Source of the DNA: Chromera velia
Lineage: Eukaryota > Sar > Chromeraceae
NCBI GenBank assembly: GCA_018398765.1
Contig: JAHBMJ010000256.1
Location: 7,501-52,573 of the forward strand
Direction: 5' to 3'
DNA length: 45,073 nucleotides
The notes beneath the pieces are model-generated. The model was not told where the DNA came from and ran no database searches. It saw only the letters and a list, made by a program, of their open reading frames with translations. The translations under genes were made by a program, and so were the position numbers. How positions within the stretch are numbered: position 1 is the first letter of the stretch; each line of letters opens with the position of its first letter. Below, in pieces: positions 11,050-22,800 of the stretch.

Positions 11050-13976
11050 ATGACACGCAGAGCAGTCGCCCCAGGGGTGTGTGGGATTTTGCTCCTGATT
11101 CTCTTTGCACTGTCTGAACTGTCCGCTGGCGTTAGCCTTCCGCCCTCAGACATCGGTGACCGTTCAACCTGGAGTAACGATTTTACATCGAACTACAATG
11201 GCATAGCAGGAAGGTACAAGGACTACGCAGGATCCGTATGTGCAGGGCGTTACAGGGCGATGGGAAATTCGCAATGGTACGATCACGGCCAGCCCGACGA
11301 GCTGTCACCAGCCGCGGCATTCGACAGAGTGCCGGGGTCCTGGACGAACAAGGCCATGTGGCTGGATGCCGTTTTCACTAATCCAGGAACAAGTGCGAGT
11401 GAAGACACGAACAAGACACTCGTTCTTGAAATTCCTTGCTTGGTAACTTTAGACGCCTACAGTTTGCAATCAAGAACCGACACCAGTGCGGATACCGTAC
11501 CAAGTAAAATGGAGGTTTTCGGTTCTGATGACGGGGTTGGGTGGACTCTCCTGAGCAGTTTTACGGGGGAAATGGGTTGGATTGTGGGGGAGACGAGGAA
11601 CTTTACTGTGAGCAGCGCTCTGGGCCCTTTCAGCATTTTTAAGTTCGTGGCAAAGCGTATCGCCAGAACGGGCTCGAGTTACATGGCAATCTCCGACATC
11701 ATTCTCTACGCAGAGACCTGGACCGGTGAGGCTCCACAGACGTTTTTTATGTGTTCCTCTTTCAAAAAATTTATGCAAACTGGTCACCCATCTCTCTCAT
11801 TCAATTTCATGAAATATGGTGAATATTATATAGGTCCTGAACTTGTTAGAGACAATGTGCATGCGTACTGCATTGCAGTGGCGAAGACATTGTATGAATG
11901 AAATAGAGTGGATGGGCTCGTCTCCGTGCAACTGAGATCTGCTTGACCGTTTTGTTACGGTAGTACTTGAACGTTCGATGCGACATGCTTCCAAGCAGGA
12001 CGCTTTTCTGCATGCGCGAGCGGTACTGAAACAGACGGACTGTGTCAAGCAGAAAATCCAGCGGCGCCACAATCCAAACTTTTCAGCGAAGAGAGTGAAC
12101 ACACGAGTATTAAGGCAGGAGAGAGGAGCAAAGCATACGACTACTTCCTCTCGCCGCGTTCCTTTGTGCAATACTCCCCGTACTGCAAATAATCGTGTGT
12201 GCATGTATTAATTAACACATGCTGCAGCTGACGACGCTGATGAGTGCTCAACCGGAGCTCACAACTGCGATTCTAACGCTGTGTGCACCAACATGGCAGG
12301 CTCCTTCACCTGCGCCTGTGCGCTAGGATTCAGGGGAAGCGGGGTCTCCTGCAGCACTACCGTTTTGTCCATCCCCCCTTCCGACATAGGCACCGAACCT
12401 GAATGGATTTTGGACGAGGACGTTCTTTACAACGGGGTGAACACTTTATATCGGGACTATGCAGGAGCAACCTGTCCGGGGCGCTTTCGAGCAAAGGCCA
12501 ATAACATCTGGTATCGATACACTCACTCGACATCTCAACTGAGTCCTGCCCATCTTTTCGACCATGTCGAGGGCGGCTGGCCGAGCTACACCATGTGGCT
12601 GTCGGGACTGAGCAATGTCGACGGAACAAATTCAGCCACGGATGCAAATGAGACGTTCGTCCTTGAGGTTCCTTGCCTAGTTACTCTGTACTCCTGGGCA
12701 GTGCAGGCCCGGTCTGACACAAATGCGTACATGACAGTGAGCAAGATGGAAGTCTGGGGGTCGAGGGATGAGCAGAGCTGGACGTTTTTGGGATCCATCG
12801 AGGGTGTGACCGCCTGGACGCCCGCCGAGTCGAAAGAATTCAATGCTGTGCCGGGGATGGGGTCGTTCAGCTTCTTCAAATTCGTCTGTCAGAGAATAGC
12901 ACGTACAGGGAGCAGCTTTATGGGAATGAGCGAAATCTCGCTGCACGCCTTAAATTGGACAGGTCAGTCCGACAGATCACTTTCGAACATAGACTGTTTT
13001 GTGTGTTTGCAATGTGCACGTGCACAAGTTTTGCTTGCATGACACTTGCAAACTGTGCAGCATGATGATCATGGCAGGACGGAAAAAAGAAAAGGAGCAT
13101 GAAAAGGCCCTCAGAATGGTCATTTCTGCGGTTGCTTGGCCGTTCTCACTTTCTGCACAGGGAGGCTTAGCTTACTTTTTGCGTGTGTATGGCTCTTCTT
13201 GGATTTCCCCCCCTTTGTCACCTTTGCGCTCTGCAGGCGTCGACGAGTGTGCACTTGCCACTCACAACTGTCACATGAACGCGACCTGTGTAAACAACGC
13301 AGAAAGCTTCACTTGTGAGTGCAACATGGGAGTGGATGGAGACGGGGTCTGGTGCGAGAACCTCCTGGTGCCCCCCCCTCACATTGGGGCTGGTCCGACT
13401 TGGACTCATGACTTTAAAATCTTGTGGGGGGGTGTCCCGACACTTTACAAAGACTATAACGGCACGAAATGCCCCGGCAGATACCGAATCTCCACGAACA
13501 CGTGGTGGTGGGACTACGGGGATATCGATGACGCGACCTCAATTGCGGGAGCGTTTGACAGAATTCAAGGAACCTCGGCAGACGGGACTGTGTGGTTGAC
13601 TGCTGACAAAGACGCTGCGGGGTTGAATGACGCATCCGATTCAAATATTGAGATTGTCGTTGCGTTGCCGTGTTGGGTCCAACCCTGGTCATGGACAGTC
13701 CAAACTCGTGAGGGGAGCAATTCGTACATGCCGAGCAAAATGAGTTTCTGGGGGTCCTTGAATCTGATCACTTGGATTCCTCTGGGCTCATTTGAGTCAG
13801 AGCTGTGGTGGGCAGACAGTGAAATCCGAGAATTTGATGCGGTGAGAACCTGGTATTTCAATTATTTCAAATTCGTTGTGGAGAGATCAACCTCCTCGAG
13901 CACCAATTGGGTCGGGGCGGGGGAAATCGAACTGAAGGCTCTCAACTGGACTGGTGCGTCATTACGTCTACCTCTT

Positions 13977-14027
<51 letters not shown>

Positions 14028-14031
14028 GTAC

Positions 14032-14085
<54 letters not shown>

Positions 14086-17000
14086 ATGCCTATCTTTCTT
14101 TCTTTCTTTCTTTTTTCCTTTCTTTCGTTCTGAGAAGAGAAAAGAAAGAAACATATTGTCCATCAGTCTGTAGGTCTCTTTCGCATGATTTCACCAGTTT
14201 CCCTTGCTGAGCATAATCTCCTTTGGATTCAGTCTTCTCTCATAGTGGGTCTTCTCTCTTGTTGACTGGCATATGTCACGTAAGACTCACTGTCTTGCCG
14301 GAGTCGAAAAGAAGTTTTCTTTCTCGCGTCGATCGTCTTCGGGTCTTCCAAAAGCGGTTGACCGCAATTAACACAGCAACGTGCAATCACAAGGCCTTTT
14401 ATTTCTCATTCTTCGCTTTTTTTTTCTGTGCAGCTGACACTGCCAACGAGTGCGCTGACGGTAGTCACAACTGTCACGCGAACGCCACTTGTTTGAACAG
14501 TCCGGGTAGCTTCCTGTGTACCTGTGACAGCCTCTTCAGAGGCAACGGTGTGGCCTGTGACCTTGAGTTACTCCAGATCCCGTCCTCTGATATAGGGGCA
14601 GGGTCGACATGGCTGATTGATCTGGACACCAAATACTCAGGCGTCGTCAGTCTCTACACAGACTACGCAGGGAACGTGTGCCCCGGCAGGTACCGGGCCG
14701 GCGTCAACCTTGCCTGGTACGACTTTGGAAACACGGCCGCACCGACTCCTGCGGGCTTGTTTGACCGCCAGGTTGGGTCATGGGCAGCTAAAACGACCAT
14801 GTGGCTCGGCCAGGCTGGACAAGCGGCAGGGCTGAACAGTGCGTACGAGTCGAATGTAGAGCTCATGTTGGAACTCCCTTGCTTCGTGACTTTGCATTCT
14901 TACGGCATCCAGCCGAGGAGTGACAATTATCGCGATACAACACCCAGCAAATTGGACGTCTACGGCTCTACGGACGGCGTGCAGTGGAGGGTCATCGGGG
15001 GCTACTCGGGGCACAAACACCACATGTACGGGCAGACCTATGAGTTCGGGTTGAATGTCACAGAAGCGTTCAGCAAGTTCAAGTTCGACTATCGGAAGAG
15101 TTCTCAAACCAGCGATGGCTGGCCGAGCATCGGGGAGATTGAATTGTTTGCTTTCAATTGGACAGGTCCGTTGGCTGATGAAATGAATCCATTTGACGGC
15201 TATGAGAGCGTTCATGCATACCCTTCCTGACGGTACACAGAGCAGAGAGGATTTCCTTTCGTTGACTAGTCCTCAATCTCTCATTTGCTTAGATTGTTCC
15301 TGCGATTGAGACTTTTGTCCTTGATGTCAATATGCTTCTCTCTTGTTTGCAGACGACAACATGGACGAGTGCTCAAATGGGACACACAACTGCCACCCAA
15401 ACGCTACTTGCACAAACAACGCAGGGAGCTTCACCTGTAAATGCGGCCCAAGTTTTAGGGGCGACGGTGTGTCATGCGATGTCCAAATTATTCTGCTCCC
15501 CCCTGCTGACATCGGCACCGCCAGTTCATGGACGGAGGACGCCACTTACCCTCATGGAGGGTTGAACACTGAGTGGAAGGTATACACGGGGACACAGTGC
15601 CCAGGAACGTACATAGCCAAAGCCAGCGAGCCATGGTGGGATTATGGGCAGTCCGATTCCCAGGGACCTGCAGGGGCCTTTGATCGAGTCGTTGGCTCCA
15701 GTGCCGATAACTCGGCCTGGGTTACCGAATGCTGTGCTAAGGGTGCTGGAACAAGCAGCGCATATGATTCCAATCAGACCGTGTTCCTCTCTCTTCCCTG
15801 CCAGGCCTGGATTTACTCGTATGCCCTACAGTCGCGTTCGGATGGGTTCTCTACTCAGATGCCCAGCAAGATGAACGTCTACGGATCTCTAAACGAACAA
15901 AATTGGACTCTGATCGGTTCCTATGACGGAGAGATGAACTGGGAAAGGGGGGACACGAAGGAATTCCTGGTTGACCCTTCAGTGGGCGGATTCGTATTTT
16001 TCAAATTTGAGGGTCTGAGGATCTCCAAAACAACCGACGACTACATGGGAATCGGGGACATCCACCTGAATGCTCTCAATTGGACTGGTAGGTGAGCATG
16101 CACCAAGAACTGCCTGCCACTCTACGCCCTAACGCTCTTTCAGCTTCCTTGCTTTGTTCATTCGTTCGTTCGTTCGTTCCTTGTTTCTTTGGCTTTTTTG
16201 CCTGCCTGCCTGCCTGCCTGCCTGCCTGCTTCCTTACCTGCCCGACGGCCTCTTTGAAATACTTAGATGAAGGTAACGAACTGCATGGGTGATCTCTCTC
16301 TCTCTTGTGTGGGTGTGTCTCTCTCTCTCTTGTGTGTGTGTGTCTCTCTCTCTCTCGTGTGTGTGTGTGTGTGTGTGTATGTGTGTGTGTGTGTCCCACG
16401 TGCATGCAGAGCTTCCTGACAAGTGCGCGAACCAGACCCACAACTGCAATGTCAACGCGACCTGCAACGACACAGTCATCAGCTTCATCTGCACCTGCAA
16501 TCGAGGCTTCGAGGGAGATGGCGTGGCCTGTGCGGGTGAGCAGAAGACTCGAAAAGAAAGAAAGAAACATTCAGTAACAATCAATCAATTTCTGTGCATG
16601 TCTCTGTAGCCCTTTAACGCTGCTCCAAGTCCGTTTGGGTGCATTCACGCCCATCTGAATTCGCCCTGACAGACCTGGTTTTTGTTTCCACCTCAATTTG
16701 ACTCTGCCCAGCTGCATGCTTCTCGTTCGGCCTTTCTAGTTTTTCCTCATACACACTTTTGGGCTCGGTTTAGTACCTCAAGTGCACCTGAATTCCACAT
16801 CTCTTCCCTGTTGAGCACATATGTGTACAAACCCCGCGACACCTCTCTTTCCATTTGGATGTCCGTCAAGGCGTCTGTGTCTATGTGCATCTTTCTGCCC
16901 GCCAAACTCGATGGTGGTCTCTGTACGGATTGCACCTTCCACCGGCCAGTCTGCATGCCTCACTCGTGACTCCCTGCAAGTTGCAGACGCTGAGGAGTGC

Positions 17001-19853
17001 GCGACCTCCATTCACGACTGCCACAGTAACGCGACGTGCAACAACACATTCGGAAGTTTTGTGTGCTCCTGCAACGACGGCTGGATTGGAGACGGTGTGA
17101 GCTGCTCAAGTGAGTGCATGAGTGCATGTTTTGTAAGCTGATCAAGTGAGGGGAGAGAAAAAAAGGGCAACCAACGGACGAGGTCAACCGATTGGAAGAG
17201 GTAAAGAGAAGAGAGATCGCCATGATACACGGAGGGCTCGACAGAACCTTTGCTGGCTGCATGATTGTTTGATACTCATCCACCCATCACGCGTGTCCTC
17301 GCGAAGCTTTGAGGTGCTTTGAAAACTCCAGTTCAATGGAGGCTCATTCGAGGATATCTGACTTAGAAAGCACACAATGATATCGAAGGAATCAGGTCGA
17401 GACCTTTCATACCCAACCGATCTGGTGACATTGCACGTCTTCACTCAACCTCTTGTGTTACTGTGCTCTTTCTCTCTACCTGCAGACGTGAACGAGTGCA
17501 GCAACGGCACCCACAACTGTCATGGAAACGCCACGTGCGCCGACAACATCGGGAGCTTCGTGTGCAGCTGCAACGATGGGTGGACAGGTGACGGCGTAAC
17601 CTGCACAAGTGAGTCAGTCAAAGAGCGGGTTGCGTGTAAAGGGACGAGCACATGCTACAGATTCGTGTTCTGACTGAAGACAAGGAGACGACAAATGCAT
17701 CTGGAAGCAAAAACTACCATGATGAAGGCAAGTGTGTGACTGTGTCTGCAGACGAGGACGAGTGCTCTCTGAGCAGCCACGACTGCAACCAGAACGCCAC
17801 ATGCTCTGACAACATCGGAAGCTTTATGTGCTCATGTAACGACGGCTGGATTGGAGACGGTGTGAGCTGCTCAAGTAAGTGCGTGAGTGCGTGTTTTGTG
17901 AGTTATGCAAATGGGCGAAAAGAAGAAAAGAACGGCGAGATCAACGAAATGGAGGAGGTGGGGAGAAGAGAAATGGGGAGAAGATCTGAAGATTCACGGA
18001 GGGTTCGAGAGATTCTTCCTTTTTTTTCTACTTCCCGATTCTCGCTCTCGCAAACCTTTGAGGTTTTTAGAAAACTCCAGGTCAATGGAAGCTGATTCAG
18101 GTCAATTAGCGGTCGTGCAGAGATTAGAGGAACTGCCGGCTACGGACATGTAGGTGGCTTCAGTTTATCATTCATTCTCCCCGCTTCATGAGCTCTGATT
18201 CAAACGGCATACAATTACATGGAACGAATAAACTTGAAAGCTTCCAGACCAAACCGATCTGATACTATTCTACGCGAATGATTTCACTCATTCACGTATG
18301 CTGTTTTGCTTTTTCTGTCCACCTGCAGATGTGAACGAGTGCAGCAACGGCACCCACAACTGTCATGGAAACGCCACGTGCGCCGACAACATCGGGAGCT
18401 TCGTGTGCAGCTGCAACGACGGGTGGACAGGTGACGGCGTATCCTGCACAAGTGAGTGAGTGAGTGAGTGAGTGAGTGAGACGCGGAGCAGGTTACGTTT
18501 AAAGAGGCACGCACACGCTGTAGTTTCAACTTCATGCAAAATGATTTGATGCCATTGGTAGCGAGGAGGAGAATGCATCCGGCAGCCAAACAACACCATG
18601 AGGAAACCAGGCATATGTGTCATCATGACTGCAGATTCGGACGAGTGCTCTCTGAATACCCACGATTGTCAAGGGAACGCCACGTGCACCGACAACATCG
18701 GAAGTTTCGAGTGCCCCTGCAACGCCGGGTTCAACGGAACCGGGGTGTCCTGTTCTGGTACGTGAGTTTCTTTCTTTCTGTGCCAAACTTACTTATCCAG
18801 AAGCTAATGGTCAAAAAACATACTTGCAAAAAGGAATCGGGTGAAAGATGGATCCACAGAGAGCACCTGATCGACATAGTTTCTCTAATTCCAGACGAGC
18901 GCACCGCTTTTCTCAGAAAAGTCCACCTCCCTCCCGTGTAAAGAAATTCTGAAACGTCCAGCTCTCCTCATTTGTTGTCCGTGTCTTGTCGTGCCTTTGT
19001 CTCTCTTTTCAGACGAGGACGAGTGCTCATTGTTCACTCACAACTGCCATGCCAACGCTTCGTGCGCGAATTCTGTTGGGAGCTTCGCCTGCGAATGTGT
19101 GTTTGGGTTCTCAGGAAGCGGCGTTAGCTGTACAGGTCAGCAGACGCAGAAAGAAACTTGGGGGTCTGGAGAGAAGAAGGCTGTACAGTTGGGGAACAAG
19201 AGGTCAATAGAGCCGTTTTCTGACAACCAAAGATTCGCGCCAATTGTCTGCTGTACGACTCTTTTCTACTTGAGCTCCCTCTGCCCTTGACCTCCGTCCC
19301 GTATGGCGGTAGTCATGTCTAGGGGGGTGGTAAAGATATCCTCTCCATTTTTTCTCTGCTGCTCTTACATCATCCATCATACAGCAGTGTCTCAACAAGC
19401 TTTGCCCAAGAGTGCCCAGCCAGCAAAAATTTATTCGTATTCTCTGTAGCTTTCATCAATTGAGCATATGCCTCTGCAGACGACGACGAATGTCTGCTGA
19501 GTGTCCACAACTGTCACTCTAAGGGGGCGTGTGCGAACAGCGAGGGCTCATTCTCCTGTGGGTGTAACTCTGGATTCTCTGGAGACGGCGTCTCGTCCTG
19601 CATTGGTCTGTCCGTTTGTCTCTTAGTCAAGGAGGCTGGGGGCTGGGGGGGTCAGTTTGTGTGTTCTACGTCCAGGAATGTAGATGGACTGGGCGGGGGA
19701 AAAGCAGAACATGGACGCAGCAAATCTCCAGGCGTGACAATCAGTGAGAGCATTCACATGAAATTGGGATGTTCGTTGTTTGAGTAGGTAGGTGCTTCTC
19801 TGGCAACACCTGTGAGCTCGCTATGCGTTTTTCGTGAACGATGCAAAGGGACA

Positions 19854-19891
<38 letters not shown>

Positions 19892-22800
19892 CCTCTTTCT
19901 GTGCAGACGTCGACGAGTGCACACTTGGAGCACACAACTGTCACGTCGATGCAGCCTGCCAGAACACAACAGGGAGCTTTGTGTGTGAGTGCAACTCACC
20001 TCTGGTTGGAGATGGCGTGGAGTGCGACGGTGGGTCGATCGACCGATCTCCCTGCATGCAAAGTGTAATCTCGTGTATTCTTGGATAGTCTACCTTTTGA
20101 AAACTTTTAGTGTCATAATTACAGGGTCACTTCAAGCATGCACACGCACCCGGCTGCTCTGGGGCTCACCTTTTCGATCGCAGTGACGGAAGGATTTGGC
20201 GTTCAATGGTTGGATCATAAAGTCTCATCTTCCGTTGACATCTTCGTTTGTGATTACATTTGGATGCATTCTGAGTTTGCCCTATTCATCTGCTGGAAGA
20301 ATTTCAGTGCCAACCACATACATCAAGGAATTTTCTTTCTCAATCTCTTCTTCTTTACTCGCGTTTTCACACGGGGCCGTTCTCATTCACGAATGCCTAC
20401 ATTCGTTCTGCTCTGAGGTTTGTGCTTCCACAATCAGGACGTGTATGGATTTGTGTGCCTGCTGTGACTGGTGTTCTTTTGCACATTTTTGGCACCCCCT
20501 ACCGAATCGACGCGCTTGCAGAGGCTCCGCTTTTTGACGTCAGTCTTTAATTCAGAACAGTCTGAGACTGAAGCCCTTGGGTTTCGCATGTTTCCTTCTT
20601 TCCCTTCGTTCCTAGTTTTGTTTTGTTTTTCTCTGTGTCAAGACCGAAGTCTTTTGTCGACTATGTGTGATGTAGACTTCTTTCGTACCGCGTTCGCGTG
20701 CGAGCAGGCCGTCCGGACTTCGGTGCGAAGTCTGAATCGGTTGGTCTGCATGTGATTCATTCATTCAATCAGGTGGCCGATATCTGTAGCGCCAACTCGA
20801 CTGCCGGCGACATTCAGGAGAACTACAACGCCGAAAAAGCCCGGATCCAGGCCTCTGGAGTCAGTCAGTCAGTCAGTCAGAGATGGGGGGGGGGAACAAT
20901 TGACCTCTACTGTGGAACGAGAATGTTCTTTGTACTATTCTGAAGGAACGTCCCGATGGTGGGCTCTTTGCTTCTTAACTTCTGAAGAGTCTCAGCTAGA
21001 GTGAAAGCGCTCGAAGTGTTTTTGTTGTTTTCGGAGCAAAATCGTCGTGCGGTCGCTGGCCGTTGCATCTGCGAAAAATTCGATTCTTGCATGATCAGAG
21101 CAGGACATGAATTCCTTTCCCCCTGCTGTGTCCTGACTATTTGATTGCAGGCAGAAGCAATTGCCTTCAGTCTCCTGGATACCAAATTTGAAGCATGCCT
21201 CGAGAACCTTCCCAAGGCAGAACAGGTGACCGTCCTCACAGAAGTGCTGGAGGAGACCATGGTGACAACCCCGGTGTTTCCGGTAAGTTGTGTATAATCT
21301 TAACTCTTTCTTCACTGGTCGTGGACACAAAAGCGCTTAAAGAGGAGTCACCCTTCATGCAGAAGAACAGTTTGTTTTGTTTTGGGGATTTCGTCGTACT
21401 TAAAAGCAATGTTTCTCATTGTCATTTGCCATTTTGAACTCAAGCAGCATTGGAGAAAACAATTGCTTTCCCTGCACAAACAATCCTCACTGTGCTTTCG
21501 ATCCGTGGATGACTGCATGCCACGATTCGATTGATTGTACTTGCAGGAAGATGATGCCGCCGCCCTTGCTCTTCTTGTCTCGCTGGACAAAATCGGTGAG
21601 TGATGGATGCATTCATTTTTCTTTCTGCATGTCTTCAGCAGCCTCGAGCGAGTACCCAGCGAGCTCTGCATGGGGAAGTGCGTAGAGATCTGAATAAGGT
21701 TTCTGCGACGTGGATTCTCTTTCTCGCATCTGAGTGCAATCAATCGAAGAAGGAAGTCTTGATGTCATCTTGAGGCCCAGCGCGTCTCTTTCGACGCATC
21801 TGTCGCCCCTCTTTCTGCATGCTCTTGCAGGCGATCTGATCTCGGAGCTCTCACAGACGGGGGAATCCGTCCAGGTGGACAGCCCCGACATGACGATGTT
21901 GGTCTCCACATTCGACCAGGCCACACTGGTGTTCTCTGCAGGGACTACAGACGTCTCAGTTTTCATGGAACTCAATGGTGCAGAAGATATCCAAGGTACG
22001 TGGGCGAAATCGTTAAGGAGAGGCACAAATGCGACGAGGCGATGGAGCCTTACTCGTCGTAGACTTTTTATCTTTTTTGAATTTTGGACAGAAAACGGAG
22101 GGATCGGACAGCAAGCAAGAGACTGACCGGATCACGCAGAAAGGAAGGGGGCCGTCATGTCACTTTTCTGCTTGAGCTCTTGAGTCTTTGGGGCCAGCCG
22201 TTCAATGACCTCCCATCGTGCGCAAAGTGATGCCTGCAGGTGAAACAGTCCAAGGAGGGTTCTCGGAGAGATCCCCTCCCTCTTGGTCCTCTCTGCTGGG
22301 AGCAATGGACCGATCAGAACGTCATTTTGCTGAGCAGCAGGAGGGAGAGGAAGGAAGGCGGAGCCTCGTGCTGCTAACGACGGTCGACAACCCGCACCCT
22401 TATGCAGCAGGGAGAACTAAGGAAGGAGGGTTCCTTCTCGAAGGGGCAACCAGGTTGGTTGGTTCACTCTTTTTTCTTTCTCCATCTGTTTCTCTCCACC
22501 AGTGTCTCTGTCTGCTTCGGACAACAGTGACTGGAGTCTCACTCTCTCTCTGTCTCTCACTCACTCTCAACTAATTGGTTCCTGCAGATATGTCCGAGTG
22601 CAAGCGCGACAGAGACGACAGGTAGTGGGGTCGGGGCGGATCCCTCAGGTCTCCCTCTCCTCCTTTGGGGGCGGAGGTTCCCGTGCGCAGGGGGGGCGAT
22701 CAAGCGGTAGGCGGCGGCTTGCGGAGATCAAAATGATTGACTCAGCGGAGCAGCTGGAGGTTCCCGTTGATGAGGCGAAGGAGACGGCGGGGGCCCTGAA

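Larger units (their letters stand above)
12228..20029 (+). other. Thirteen EGF-like modules of gene C
   Basis: Four EGF domains open exons 2-5 and nine more form exons 6-14, each one exon of 123 or 126 nt. Each has six cysteines, mostly in the calcium-binding pattern D-x-(D/N)-E-C ... NxxC ... GSFxCxC. N-glycosylation sequons (NAT) recur. Every EGF exon is flanked by phase-1 introns, the symmetric class that allows exon duplication without frame change. Calcium-bound tandem EGFs normally form a rigid rod, so this stretch probably holds the discoidin cluster away from the membrane. Confidence 0.92.

Noticed and set aside
16289-16577. Tandem simple repeats as a CRISPR or satellite array
   Set aside because: The units are 2-4 bases without spacers, so these are microsatellites in a eukaryotic intron.
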